Origin: Erinaceus europaeus
Taxonomy: Eukaryota > Chordata > Mammalia > Eulipotyphla > Erinaceidae
Reading direction: 5' to 3'
DNA length: 64,000 nt
Assembly: GCF_950295315.1 (NCBI RefSeq)
Contig: NC_080164.1
Coordinates: forward strand, 6,890,082 to 6,954,081
Below are positions 43,901 through 47,224 of the stretch, piece by piece. The notes beneath the pieces were generated by a model. That model ran no database searches. It was given only the letters and a program-made list of their open reading frames with translations, and was not told the origin of the DNA. A program made the position numbers and the translations under genes. Each line of letters begins with the position of its first letter. The first letter of the stretch is position 1.

Positions 43901-46226
43901 CAGGGAAGGGGGTCCGGCAGTAGTGCAGTGGGTTAAGCACATTTGACACAAAGCACAAGGACTGGAGTAAGGATCCTGGTTCGAGCCCCCGGCTTCCCAC
44001 CTGCAGGGGAGTCGCTTCACAGGCAGTGAAGCAGGTCTGCCCCTCACTGTCTTCCCCTCCTCTCTCCATTTCTCTCTGTCCTATCCAACAATGAACGATA
44101 TCAACAACAACAATAATAACTACAGCAAGGCTACAACAACAAGGGTAACAAAAGGGGGAAAAAATGGCCTCCGGGAGCAGTGGATTCATGGTGCAGGCAT
44201 TTCTTCTTCTTCTAGCGTTTGCCCTTCTTTTGTAGCCAGTCAACAGTGTCAGGTTGAGCCTGATGTAAAGTTTCGAGACCTCCTTTGAATCTGGAGAGGT
44301 GGCAGGCGTTGACTATGTGGGTCATAGTCTGTTTGGAGCCGCAGGGGCAGTTCGGGTCGTCTCTGGCTCCCCAGTGATGGAACATAGCGGCGCACCGGCC
44401 ATGGCCTGTTCAATAGCGATCGAGGAGGGCCCAGTCATAACATACTAGGTCAAAGCCGGGTTGACACTTGCAGGGGTCTGTGATGAGGTGTTTGTTCTTT
44501 ACCTCAGCTGACTGCCAACTCTGTTTCCAAGAGACTGGAACAGAGAAGTTCAGTGTAGGCGTAAGGGACCAGATTGGGTGACGAGACGTCAAGTGTTGGA
44601 CAGGGTGGGTGAAGATATCCACGTATATTGGCAGGGGCACTGAGCCCCAGCAATAACCCTGGAGGCAAAAAGAAAAAAAAATAGAAAAAGCCAGGGAAGT
44701 AGAATAAACCCTTCTCTGCTGACTTAACCAAATATTAATAACAATAATCATATTAATCCATTATTGAGCAGCTGGTGTGTGTAGCTTATCTTGTTAATGA
44801 GAGGACCAGAGCGTCAATCTGGTGTGTGTGTTGCTGGGGCTCAAACTTGGGAACCTGACGCCTGTGAGTCCAACACTTTATCCATTGATCCACCTCCCAG
44901 GCCTGTAATATATTTTGGATTACACTTTTTCTTCATCTGCCAGTACTTGATAGGGAACATAAATTCAATTGTAACATTAATTTTATTTGTTTTCTTCCAG
45001 GCATGAAAATTCAACCTAAAGAAAAGAATTTTCCAGTATCAGACAGTATGAATTTTCCGTCACGATCAATTTTAAAGCCTACCTGTGAAATCACTTATAA
45101 GCAGAACTCCAAGTTAAATTTAGATATGTCCTCTGACTCTCCATTACCCCTGAAATCTGTTTCTATGTCACTGAATAACTTGCTTTTACCTAGAGATACT
45201 CCCTGTTTGAAGCCACAAGAGCAGTTAAAGTCTTCTCTGCAACCAGTGAATATGCAGCAAGTGAATGACGCTAGCAAACCTCTGATTTCAGAATCCGATC
45301 AACCCAACACCACATCCTGCAATCCACCAGAGATTCATGATCTACACTTGAGCACCATTGACTGGGAAGGTACTTCCTTTTGTAATTCTCCAGCGATTTC
45401 AAGAAACAGTTTGTCTCATGGTTGTAAATCAGAACCTGAAATAGCCATCCCCAAAAGTTTAAAGAAAATTCCAGAACAGTCATCATGTGAGCTGCAATCG
45501 AACTCCAGAAACGACCATGGCATGCTGCCATGGGGCATTCAGAAGGCCAAACCTGACAAGCGTCTCCTTTCTGACATGACTAGTTTACATCTTCAGGACC
45601 TGCCTCTAAAGGAACGAATACATATGAAGTCAGCATACCCTCGGGGTTATGCACAACCAGGTGTTGACCCAAAAACTTTGCCCTCACAAAATACGAAGGA
45701 ACCCTGTTGTGCTAGTCAGAGTCCTGATTATCCTCCACATCTTTCAAAAGCCCCTTTTTCCATCTATACTCCAGTCGTAAATCGCTCCGGTGTGAAAGTC
45801 GAACCACCAAATGCCGCTTTAGATCGTAGTCGAAAACCGAACATGCAGGCCACCCAGAAAATCATAACGAAGAAGAGTGTTTGCCTTGACAGACATTCTT
45901 CCGACGAAGAAAGTGTCCCAGTGTTTGGGAAACAGAAGCCTACAACTCACAGAGCGAAGCAGAGTTCTCAGAAGCACAGCCTAAGCCAGTCCAGTAAAGA
46001 TGAGGGCAGCACATTGAGTAAGCCTAAAACGCGAATTAAGGAAAATGCACAGTGCGTTCAGGCTTATAGAATAGCTGGGAATGAGGGAAGCTATTCTCCA
46101 TATGGAGCGAAAGGTTCTCCGAGTTTTCTACCGCATCTTGAGGGAAAGGATGACTCTGCTAGCACTTGCTTAGATAGTCCTCTTCCTTTATGTCAGAGAT
46201 TAAAGCTAAGGTTCCAAAACACTTGA
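10691..46226 (+). CDS. GEN1: Holliday junction 5' flap endonuclease GEN1 (13 coding exons)
   Basis: Coding exons join as 10691-10851, 12468-12654, 23401-23577, 25509-25619, 28812-28885, 32884-32975, 36400-36550, 36827-36863, 36975-37055, 38363-38493, 39877-39938, 42872-43012 and 45001-46226: 2631 nt, 876 residues plus TGA. GEN1 dimerises on four-way junctions and makes two symmetric nicks, and it also cuts 5' flaps; in mammals it acts mainly in mitosis. Seen in the sequence: XPG-N domain (about 1-95) with D30 and E75; XPG-I domain (about 120-208) with E134, E136, D155 and D157; helix-two-turn-helix around G213-G218; a Cys/His-rich insert at about 255-305; a chromodomain-like segment at about 390-465; then a long, Ser-rich, probably disordered tail. 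Human GEN1 is 908 aa from memory, so this one is slightly shorter, mainly in the tail. All introns are GT-AG. ATG at 10691 opens [10 protein letters not shown], the conserved family start. The gene looks intact. Confidence 0.96.
11028..11700 (-). mobile_element. RX retroposon, 5'-truncated
   Basis: Minus-strand copy starting with a T-rich tail and 'gataataggggtataattcc', then 'tcaccagagttctgtgttcc' and later 'gcagaaggtgggaggtctgg'. It extends through 'gcagatgagtgtagggac'. It is itself interrupted by the tRNA-Cys half at 11540. Confidence 0.75.
11540..11575 (+). pseudogene. tRNA-Cys(GCA) 5' half, tailless retropseudogene
   Basis: ggggctatcgctcagtggta and the following bases match the 5' half of mammalian tRNA-Cys through D arm and anticodon stem and stop in the anticodon loop just after tGCA. 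No 3' half, CCA or A tail is present. The 8-bp direct repeat aaagcagg flanks it (11530-11537 and 11580-11587). Other RX copies lack this insert. Confidence 0.75.
11700..12024. other. Unassigned intron sequence
   Basis: C/T-rich ordinary sequence between RX and the next SINE; nothing supported. Confidence 0.5.
12025..12318 (+). mobile_element. SINE-A, full length
   Basis: Head 'gggttgggtggtagcgcag' and A-rich tail. Flanks share 'gtccatc' (left 'aaagtccatc', right 'aaggtccatc'). Confidence 0.9.
12468..12654 (+). CDS. GEN1: GEN1 coding exon 2 (XPG-N, E75)
   Basis: Acceptor TACACAG|G completes codon 54 (R). Encodes residues to 116, including the metal ligand E75 in FVMEGE. It ends in phase 0 at GAG|GTGAGC. 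A SINE begins 6 bases into the intron, and its target-site duplication contains this donor. Confidence 0.95.
12648..12978 (+). mobile_element. SINE-A inserted at a GEN1 splice donor
   Basis: Element body 12661-12965. The flanking direct repeat aagagaggtgagc (12648-12660 and 12966-12978) covers the last 7 coding bases and first 6 intron bases of the exon, so two identical donors now bracket the SINE. Within the 13 bp, the leading A's are ambiguous because of the A tail. Confidence 0.93.
13186..13493 (+). mobile_element. SINE-A, long variant
   Basis: Shortened pyrimidine body. The 3' end carries the optional module with inverted ends ('gcagtggattcgtggtgcag' ... 'caataacccaggaggc') before the A tail. 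Confidence 0.88.
13494..13811. other. Unassigned intron sequence
   Basis: AT-rich; no supported feature. Confidence 0.5.
13812..13990 (+). mobile_element. Old tRNA-like SINE ending in (CT)n
   Basis: 'gggccagcgaaatagcgggc' head, 'cttcagtgctgtggtctctt' body, and a CTTT/CT microsatellite grown from its pyrimidine-rich 3' part. Confidence 0.6.
13991..14365. other. Unassigned intron sequence
   Basis: No supported feature. Confidence 0.5.
14366..14704 (-). mobile_element. SINE-A, full length, with target-site duplication
   Basis: Flanking repeats gacaggcacttt (14366-14377) and gacaagcacttt (14693-14704) differ by one base. A small duplication, 'ctggtaccggtcctt', disturbs the tRNA-like head. Confidence 0.9.
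14770..14895 (+). mobile_element. SINE-B
   Basis: 'gcctgggagataacacaata' to 'gtgaatgctctgg', then A20. Confidence 0.85.
15193..15668 (-). mobile_element. SINE-B/C-like element split by a 309-bp insertion
   Basis: Left part to 15272 ('ccagagcattgcttagctc'), right part from 15582 ('cagggcttgaacctgtgg' to 'gctatttccccagcc'). The two parts join into one minus-strand SINE when the intervening piece is removed. Confidence 0.65.
15273..15581 (-). mobile_element. 309-bp insertion, possible solo LTR
   Basis: Bracketed by the 9-bp direct repeat ataccaggg (15264-15272 and 15582-15590). Read on the minus strand it has a TATA-like 'ctatataaacgcc' near its end and finishes 'gtgaattca', ending in CA, as LTRs do. 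A matching TG start and a poly(A) signal are not clear, so LTR identity is only a proposal. Confidence 0.4.
15795..16125 (-). mobile_element. SINE-B/C-like element split by a LINE fragment
   Basis: Left part ends '...ggcagaacattgc' and right part continues 'ttagccttggtataaagg' to 'gctatctccctgg'. Together they restore the usual 'gagcattgcttagctctgg' order of the family. Confidence 0.65.
15895..16012 (-). mobile_element. Non-L1 LINE, 3' end, 5'-truncated (copy 1)
   Basis: About 115 bp, minus strand: the last residues of a reverse transcriptase frame (ending DWL..KKGKR, stop TAG) followed at once by a GAA-rich tail with no 3' UTR. A 4-bp direct repeat, tgct, can be read at the two junctions with the host SINE. 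It matches copy 2 at 44.2 kb with only about five differences, mostly at CpG. Confidence 0.7.
16130..16496 (-). mobile_element. SINE-A, long variant
   Basis: Minus-strand copy with the optional 3' module ('cctccagggttattgctagg' ... 'ccactgctcctggagg'). The flanks share 'agcttcatt'. Confidence 0.88.
16497..17333. other. Unassigned intron sequence
   Basis: Over 800 bp without a clear family. 17060-17250 looks like a decayed SINE on the minus strand ('cactggggattggtgttag', 'gacagagagaaatgg'). Confidence 0.5.
17334..17565 (-). mobile_element. SINE-A' with target-site duplication
   Basis: Direct repeat ataaggtattatctt at 17334-17348 and 17550-17564. The head reads 'gtgtgccacctcccggcccc' on the + strand. 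Confidence 0.92.
17627..18540 (+). mobile_element. SINE-A' split by a solo LTR
   Basis: Head 'gggccaggtggtggtgtac' to 'cagtccccacct' at 17706; body resumes at 18399, 'cccacctccagggggg', and runs to 'ctatctaacacacac'. Confidence 0.85.
17707..18398 (+). mobile_element. Solo LTR of an endogenous retrovirus, 692 bp
   Basis: Flanked by the 7-bp repeat cccacct (17700-17706 and 18399-18405) from the host SINE. Near the 3' part lie a TATA-like 'tctatttaaac' and the poly(A) signal AATAAA at 18268-18273; it ends ...gccgaca. No gag, pol or env sequence adjoins it. I do not assign the retroviral class. Confidence 0.75.
18541..19434. other. Unassigned intron sequence
   Basis: About 900 bp with no supported gene or young repeat, except a weak tRNA-like SINE remnant at about 19350-19434 ('ggtttctggcaccgcatatg'). 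Confidence 0.45.
19435..20026 (-). mobile_element. RX retroposon, internally deleted, with target-site duplication
   Basis: Insertion 19449-20012 flanked by a perfect 14-bp repeat tttgtttgatttct (19435-19448 and 20013-20026). Compared with the copy at 57-58.8 kb it joins the 'tatatacctgaaagca' segment almost directly to 'cttcatct.cactattcca', omitting about 0.8 kb. Confidence 0.85.
20027..20140 (-). mobile_element. SINE-B
   Basis: 'agagcactgctcaactcagc' to 'ttatgctatctccccagccc', the host into which the RX copy to the left inserted near its tail. Confidence 0.8.
20141..21190 (-). mobile_element. L1 LINE, 3' end with ORF2 C terminus
   Basis: On the minus strand, 20457-20831 is still open and encodes the L1 ORF2 C-terminal region (motifs [43 protein letters not shown]). 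20831-21190 continues upstream ORF2 with frame breaks. 20150-20455 is this element's 3' UTR, which does not resemble RX. It is 5'-truncated, and the break near 21190 adjoins a short duplicated segment. Confidence 0.93.
21191..21254 (+). repeat. 63-bp segment duplicated at 22371
   Basis: 'gaataccatcacacacc' through 'gctggtgtgtatgtgtg' and 'tttccctttatgta' recurs at 22371-22432 at roughly 85-90% identity. This copy starts exactly where L1 similarity ends. Confidence 0.7.
21525..21660 (+). mobile_element. Old tRNA-like SINE (SINE-C relative)
   Basis: 'gaaaggtggcttagaggatc' head, 'ctgattcctggcaccaca' B-box region, 'tctcataaaaaataaatac' tail. Confidence 0.65.
21672..21860 (+). mobile_element. SINE-A', diverged
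   Basis: 'gaccaggtgatggcacagcc', 'ccatctgcagggggaaagc' and tail 'tatatccaataaat'. Confidence 0.75.
21885..22020 (+). mobile_element. Old tRNA-like SINE
   Basis: 'gttgctcagtggtatagaac', 'gagattgatcccccaacaca', then 'cttatttattaataagtaaa'. A (TA)n run follows at 22030-22053. Confidence 0.6.
22055..22697. other. Intron sequence with the second copy of the 63-bp duplication
   Basis: 22371-22432 repeats the segment at 21191. An NRF-1-like 'gcatgcgcatg' at 22360 is probably chance. Otherwise unassigned. Confidence 0.5.
22698..22920 (+). mobile_element. SINE-A, lacking its 3' tail
   Basis: Intact head and pyrimidine body to 'gacatcaataac', then an abrupt change to unrelated sequence. The head has a small internal duplication, 'ggttcgagtttgagccc'. 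Confidence 0.88.
22990..23352 (+). mobile_element. L1 LINE ORF2 fragment, decayed
   Basis: 'aaagatcatcccaaagtgat' to 'caattttcaaggaaactgaa' matches the L1 ORF2 region reading HPKVIDRF...; ends in an A12 run at 23340. It lies immediately upstream of the exon at 23401. Confidence 0.65.
23401..23577 (+). CDS. GEN1: GEN1 coding exon 3 (XPG-I active site)
   Basis: Exactly 59 codons, residues 117-175, phase 0 at both ends. Holds the catalytic acidic cluster: E134 and E136 in AAGEAEAM, D155 and D157 in [11 protein letters not shown]. Acceptor CTTTTCAG; donor AAG|GTAGCT. Preceded by the largest intron of the gene (10.7 kb). Confidence 0.97.
23611..23906 (-). mobile_element. SINE-A close to an exon donor, with target-site duplication
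   Basis: Flanking repeat aaaggtgacc at about 23612-23621 and 23897-23906. The element begins about 44 bases past the donor at 23578. Confidence 0.9.
23907..24604. other. Unassigned AT-rich intron sequence
   Basis: No recognisable exon or repeat over about 700 bp. Confidence 0.5.
24605..24740 (+). mobile_element. SINE-B
   Basis: 'gggaagacataatggttatg' to 'ctaagcagtgttccgc', A-rich and (AT)n tail. Confidence 0.88.
24831..25132 (+). mobile_element. SINE-A with a short head deletion
   Basis: Head 'gggagtcaggaggtagcgca' jumps directly to 'cgtggcgcgaagcgc', losing the 'gcgggttaagcg' A-box part. Tail (GAAT)n/(AAAT)n. Confidence 0.9.
25133..25508. other. Unassigned intron sequence
   Basis: A short purine-pyrimidine run (cg/ca)n lies at 25276-25303; otherwise unassigned up to the exon. 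Confidence 0.5.
25509..25619 (+). CDS. GEN1: GEN1 coding exon 4
   Basis: 37 codons, residues 176-212, ending GCDYLPK with the conserved D208 of the XPG-I/H2TH junction. Acceptor CCTTCCAG is normal. The donor AAG|GTTCCC departs from consensus at every position after GT. Confidence 0.94.
25620..26392. other. Unassigned intron sequence
   Basis: About 770 bp; no family recognised. Confidence 0.5.
26393..26518 (-). mobile_element. SINE-B
   Basis: 'caaagcactgctcagctctg' to 'gtgctatctacctgtccc'. Confidence 0.82.
26684..26838 (-). mobile_element. SINE-A' nested in RX
   Basis: 'tatttgctggatagagacag' to 'cgaacctaggaccttgcg'. The tRNA-like head is missing (5'-truncated). Confidence 0.8.
26925..27147 (-). 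mobile_element. SINE-A nested in RX, with target-site duplication
   Basis: The repeat acctactactt flanks it (about 26925 and 27137). The tail side is shortened: T-run then directly 'cacagagagaaatggag'. Confidence 0.88.
27430..27740 (-). mobile_element. L1 LINE 3' UTR fragment
   Basis: Matches the 3' UTR of the L1 at 20150-20455 ('ttgggggattaatgttttac', 'acaccaactccagttcagg'). Ends at 'cttcacatgaa', before ORF2. Confidence 0.82.
27785..27990 (+). mobile_element. Old tRNA-like SINE, decayed
   Basis: 'gatccaggtcacttggtaaa', 'gagcccgagtttccagccc' and a C/T-rich 3' half. Confidence 0.45.
28074..28195 (+). mobile_element. SINE-B
   Basis: 'ggagagatagcataatggtt' to 'tgagcagtgctctgatt'. Confidence 0.9.
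28196..28811. other. Unassigned intron sequence
   Basis: AT-rich, no supported feature up to the acceptor 'ctctgtcag'. Confidence 0.5.
28812..28885 (+). CDS. GEN1: GEN1 coding exon 5 (helix-two-turn-helix)
   Basis: Residues 213-236 plus two bases. Encodes GVPGVGKEQ, the H2TH DNA-binding signature of the XPG/FEN1 family, followed by a basic helix. Donor AAGAG|GTAACA. Confidence 0.95.
28886..29720. other. Unassigned intron sequence
   Basis: About 830 bp. An open frame at 29373-29585 has no recognised similarity and no splice context. Confidence 0.5.
29720..29852 (-). mobile_element. RX retroposon, internal fragment
   Basis: 'gggagtatggaccagagttc' to 'gttaattcataccc', lacking both the poly(A) end and the 5' part. 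Confidence 0.75.
29850..30040 (+). repeat. Local duplication, copy 1
   Basis: 'ggcctcaggcatgcaaattg' through 'actgttacttcagtagcaac' to 'aatagaacaacaactagtac' recurs at 30705-30930. This copy lacks about 45 bp present in the other. Confidence 0.85.
30178..30542 (-). mobile_element. SINE-A, long variant, with target-site duplication
   Basis: Flanked by catctgtcattctt (30178-30191) and catctgccattctt (30529-30542), one mismatch. Has the optional 3' module. Confidence 0.92.
30705..30930 (+). repeat. Local duplication, copy 2
   Basis: Second copy of the segment at 29850, with an extra stretch 'gttctgcttggtgtttgcag' to 'cagtgtttccaaagtgataa'. The outer flanks differ. Confidence 0.85.
30962..31090 (+). 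mobile_element. Old tRNA-like SINE (SINE-C relative)
   Basis: 'cagagttattgcagtggcta', 'ctcaggttcaatttctggc', 'aaggctaataaatacatc' tail. Confidence 0.7.
31093..31432 (+). mobile_element. SINE-A with duplicated tail
   Basis: Near-consensus copy to 'aaggaataaataaat', followed by a second, shorter tail-like stretch ('gccacaaaatggaaattaaa'). Confidence 0.88.
31433..31957. other. Intron sequence with decayed SINE remnants
   Basis: 31520-31600 and 31630-31800 have the pyrimidine-rich 3' shape of old tRNA-like SINEs; not assignable to a family. Confidence 0.4.
31958..32068 (-). mobile_element. SINE-C, 5'-truncated, with target-site duplication
   Basis: Flanked by aactttgatttagaaat and aactttgattagaaat (one base longer on the left). 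Truncated within 'gctggggattg'. Confidence 0.75.
32083..32233 (-). mobile_element. SINE-C, full length
   Basis: 'gagattttatttatttatta' to 'actgcaccacctcccagacc'. Confidence 0.9.
32234..32883. other. Unassigned intron sequence
   Basis: No supported feature; leads into the exon through 'ttatcttctgtgaaag'. Confidence 0.5.
32884..32975 (+). CDS. GEN1: GEN1 coding exon 6
   Basis: Completes codon 237 and runs to residue 267 plus one base. Begins the Cys-rich insert typical of GEN1 (HCSICSHP). Acceptor TGAAAG has a purine-rich lead, weaker than its neighbours; donor CCCAG|GTAAGT is strong. Confidence 0.94.
33325..34430 (-). mobile_element. RX retroposon, about 0.9 kb, with nested SINE
   Basis: Minus-strand, from 'ggttaggagggatacaattc' through 'aaagtatataaataccatta' and 'cccatcgatctgacc' to 'gagagtggggcagtc'. 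Long internal region shared with the copies at 35.2 and 57 kb. Confidence 0.82.
33463..33717 (-). mobile_element. SINE-A' nested in RX, with target-site duplication
   Basis: Perfect 16-bp repeat tgggccaaaattcttt at 33463-33478 and 33702-33717 interrupts the RX sequence, which resumes in register. Confidence 0.95.
34575..34870 (+). mobile_element. SINE-A, full length
   Basis: 'gggtcgggaggtagcgcag' to (AAAT)n tail; flanks share 'taaaaatatg'-like sequence. Confidence 0.9.
35206..36210 (-). mobile_element. RX retroposon, about 1 kb
   Basis: Minus-strand, uninterrupted: 'tatagggttagagaggtata' tail side, 'tatggagtgcagagatggga', 'aaagtatataaataccatta', to 'taaagtcttcattaagg'. Extends further toward the 5' end than the copy at 33.3 kb. 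Confidence 0.82.
36400..36550 (+). CDS. GEN1: GEN1 coding exon 7 (Cys/His-rich insert)
   Basis: Residues 268-317 plus two bases. Clustered Cys and His ([19 protein letters not shown], then PCEWHQTEH), consistent with the Cys-rich insertion of vertebrate GEN1; a metal-binding role is not established by the sequence alone. Donor CGGAA|GTAGGC. Confidence 0.95.
36827..36863 (+). CDS. GEN1: GEN1 coding exon 8 (37 nt)
   Basis: Smallest exon, completing codon 318 and ending at residue 330 ([12 protein letters not shown]). Short introns of 276 and 111 bp flank it. Acceptor TTTTCAG, donor GAG|GTAACA. Confidence 0.93.
36975..37055 (+). CDS. GEN1: GEN1 coding exon 9
   Basis: 27 codons, residues 331-357 ([13 protein letters not shown]...RPDLLLFQ), phase 0 at both ends; helical part of the nuclease core's C-terminal side. 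Acceptor TTTCTAG, donor CAG|GTACTT. Confidence 0.95.
37372..37595 (+). mobile_element. SINE-A'
   Basis: 'gggctgggtggtggcacatc' head, 'ggacccaggttcaaatccc', tail 'tatccaataaataataaa'. Confidence 0.9.
37810..37968 (+). mobile_element. Old tRNA-like SINE
   Basis: 'gggggccagcacagtaacac', 'acaggttcgagcccagccc', 'tatctgtctatctgataaaa' tail. Same family as the element at 13812. Confidence 0.7.
37969..38362. other. Unassigned intron sequence
   Basis: No supported feature. Confidence 0.5.
38363..38493 (+). CDS. GEN1: GEN1 coding exon 10
   Basis: Residues 358-400 plus two bases: [19 protein letters not shown], end of the nuclease core and start of the chromodomain region. Acceptor ACTCACAG, donor ATCCG|GTAACT. 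Confidence 0.95.
38494..39165. other. Intron sequence, possibly old LINE remains
   Basis: A-rich stretches at 38880 and 38960. It may belong with the L1 fragment that follows, but no frame can be followed. Confidence 0.4.
39166..39700 (+). mobile_element. Ancient L1 ORF2 5' fragment
   Basis: 'aatgcaatagggttaaactc' and 'aaatagatcttaaagcagaa' correspond to the endonuclease-coding start of L1 ORF2 in order and spacing. Many stops; long dead. Confidence 0.6.
39877..39938 (+). CDS. GEN1: GEN1 coding exon 11 (chromodomain)
   Basis: Completes codon 401 and runs through [15 protein letters not shown] (to residue 421 plus one base), a chromodomain-like beta strand segment with the aromatic/acidic pattern of GEN1. 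Acceptor TTTTTCAG, donor CCTG|GTACGT. Confidence 0.95.
40150..40354 (-). mobile_element. SINE-A', diverged
   Basis: 'gtttatttggatagagatag' to 'gtgcatcaccaccctgccc'. Confidence 0.75.
40360..40540 (+). mobile_element. Old tRNA-like SINE feeding a (GGAA)n tract
   Basis: 'gagggtgataccttaccctg', 'ctaggttcaagtccccagtc', C/T-rich body ending 'ctcaaaaagg'. Confidence 0.65.
40535..40662. repeat. (GGAA)n and (GGCA/GGGCA)n tracts
   Basis: About 17 GGAA units, then a changed register of GGCAA and GGGCA units. Frames on both strands are open through it only because of the repeat. Confidence 0.95.
40920..41028 (+). mobile_element. SINE-A', 5'-truncated
   Basis: Starts at 'ctacctgcaggggaaac' and ends 'ctgtcaaataaaataaaaat'. 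(TA)n runs follow at 41034-41070. Confidence 0.75.
41156..41483 (+). mobile_element. SINE-A, full length, with 18-bp target-site duplication
   Basis: Perfect repeat aaagaaatcaaggtcact at 41156-41173 and 41466-41483; body close to consensus. Confidence 0.96.
41484..41984. other. Unassigned intron sequence
   Basis: No supported feature. Confidence 0.5.
41985..42246 (+). mobile_element. SINE-A'-like, diverged, with 3' module
   Basis: 'ggacccagtgagcgtacatg', 'cccaggttcaaaccctt', an A23 run, then a decayed optional module ('tatggattcactttgtaggc'). Confidence 0.7.
42247..42871. other. Unassigned intron sequence
   Basis: About 620 bp; no supported feature up to the acceptor AACCTTGTAG. Confidence 0.5.
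42872..43012 (+). CDS. GEN1: GEN1 coding exon 12 (chromodomain end)
   Basis: Residues 422-468 plus one base: [20 protein letters not shown] and [16 protein letters not shown], the conserved C-terminal helix of the GEN1 chromodomain, then a Lys-rich linker. Donor AAAA|GTAAGT. A SINE begins about 25 bases later. Confidence 0.95.
43035..43302 (-). mobile_element. SINE-A close to an exon donor
   Basis: Minus-strand copy with shortened 3' body ('ggagagaggcaaagacagac'). Flanks keep a partial repeat (ggcagctttt / gacagctctt). Confidence 0.85.
43455..43625 (+). mobile_element. Old tRNA-like SINE
   Basis: 'gggctggaagatggctcacg', 'ctgggttcaagtaccaacac', 'gctctgaaataaaaag'. A (GGAA)n-type tract lies at 43675-43727. 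Confidence 0.7.
43735..43870 (+). mobile_element. Old tRNA-like SINE
   Basis: 'ctcagcatggagagcacaga', 'taagttcagtcccctggcac', 'ctttcccataaaagaaag'. Confidence 0.6.
43906..44680 (+). mobile_element. SINE-A, long variant, split by a LINE fragment
   Basis: Head 'gggtccggcagtagtgcag'; the optional 3' module is interrupted between 'atggtgcaggca' (44199) and 'ctgagccccagcaataaccc' (from about 44640). Confidence 0.9.
44200..44637 (-). mobile_element. Non-L1 LINE, reverse transcriptase C terminus (copy 2)
   Basis: On the minus strand, about 137 codons can be followed with one internal TGA (probably CGA decayed at CpG) to TAG, immediately followed by a GAA/A tail. Includes [14 protein letters not shown] and a C-x-C-x7-H-x4-C cluster ([16 protein letters not shown]), the C-terminal zinc-knuckle pattern of jockey/CR1/RTE-type elements rather than L1. 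The 4-bp repeat ggca is at both junctions with the host SINE. Confidence 0.8.
44800..44904 (-). mobile_element. SINE-C, 3'-truncated
   Basis: 'ttgctggggctcaaacttgg' to 'ccattgatccacctcccagg'. Ends about 100 bp before the last exon. Confidence 0.75.
45001..46226 (+). CDS. GEN1: GEN1 last coding exon (C-terminal tail)
   Basis: Completes codon 469 and encodes the 408-residue C-terminal region to TGA at 46224-46226. Low-complexity, Ser/Pro/Lys-rich with conserved islands: [33 protein letters not shown] and the extreme end [15 protein letters not shown]. Ser-Pro and Thr-Pro sites fit phosphorylation control known for this protein family. Compared with human (from memory) about 30 residues are missing between HLSK and the [13 protein letters not shown] region. 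Confidence 0.96.
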
Positions 46227-46447
46227 GATAAAAGGCACTGACGTTCAACTTACTATCCTAGTGCTATTATTCAGCTTTAGCAGAAGCAGAGGAAAGGGGT
46301 CTACTTAGAATGTCTGCTCAGAAGTGTTCTGTATGTTCGAAGATACTTTTACTCTTTTAATCAAAATTGTAACTTTAAATGTCACCTAAATTTTAAGTTT
46401 TTTAAGATGATCTCTTAGGACAAAACCACCAAGTGATACATATATAT
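46227..46447 (+). other. GEN1: Start of the GEN1 3' UTR
   Basis: AT-rich, no canonical AATAAA before the SINE at 46448, so the transcript probably continues through the SINE or uses a variant signal. An AATAAA at 49959-49964 is a distant candidate. Confidence 0.5.
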
Positions 46448-46660
46448 TTTTCTAATTTTTTTTGTCTTTATTTACTTATTGGATAGATAACCGCCAGAAA
46501 TTGAGAGGGAAGAGGGAGAGAGACAGACACCTGCAGCACTGCTTCACCACTGGTGAAGCTTCCCCCCCCCCCCCCGCAGGTGGGAGCCAGGGGCTCGAAC
46601 CTGGGTCCTTGCGCACTGTAGCATGTGTGATCAACCAGGTGCGCCACCACCTGGCCCCAG
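46448..46660 (-). mobile_element. SINE-A' in the GEN1 3' UTR or just beyond
   Basis: 'gtctttatttacttattgga' to 'gcgccaccacctggcccc', with a C13 run at 46562. Antisense to GEN1. Confidence 0.88.
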
Positions 46661-46689
46661 CTGATGTATATTTTGATATGGTGTGGCCA

Positions 46690-46818
46690 GAGATCACTCA
46701 CTGAATAGAGTGCCTGTGTTGCCATGTAAAAAAAAAACCAGTTTCAAGTCCCAGCACCACATGGGAAATGCTGCAGCAATGAAGAGCACTCCACAACTGT
46801 CCTGTCGCTACATCTGTG

Positions 46819-46869
<51 letters not shown>

Positions 46870-46880
46870 GTAAAAGTGGC
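46690..46880 (+). mobile_element. Old tRNA-like SINE with (CT)n
   Basis: 'gagatcactcactgaataga', 'agtttcaagtcccagcacca', then about 21 CT units (46824-46866). Confidence 0.6.
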
Positions 46881-47099
46881 CCAGAGCACTGAAATCATGC
46901 ATGTCCAGGCCGCCCTGGCTCCATCCAAAACAAACATACCTTCACCCTTTTCATAAACCATTACTGGTCAGTCTTTACTCACAGCTTTAGAATGTCAACA
47001 CAGTGCTAAATGCTCCATCCACTGTCTCTGCTCCCCCCCCCCCACCTTCTTTCACAAGCCCCTAAAGTATTTATGTATATTACAACTTATGCCCAAGTG

Positions 47100-47224
47100 G
47101 TCATCCTTTCCTTTCCTTTCCTTTCCTTTCCTTTCCTTTCCTTTCCTTTCCTTTCCTTTCCTTTCCTTTCCTTTCCTTTCCTTTCCTTTCCTTTCCTTTC
47201 CTTTCCTTCCTTCCTTCCTTCCTT
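47100..47224. repeat. (CTTTC)n pentanucleotide tract
   Basis: About 20 CTTTC units passing into CTTC units at 47206-47222. Long pseudo-frames of Phe/Leu/Ser/Pro arise from it. Confidence 0.97.

Noticed and set aside
45003..46226. 407-codon frame as a single-exon gene
   Set aside because: It is the last coding exon of GEN1; an acceptor lies directly upstream and the frame continues from the previous exon.
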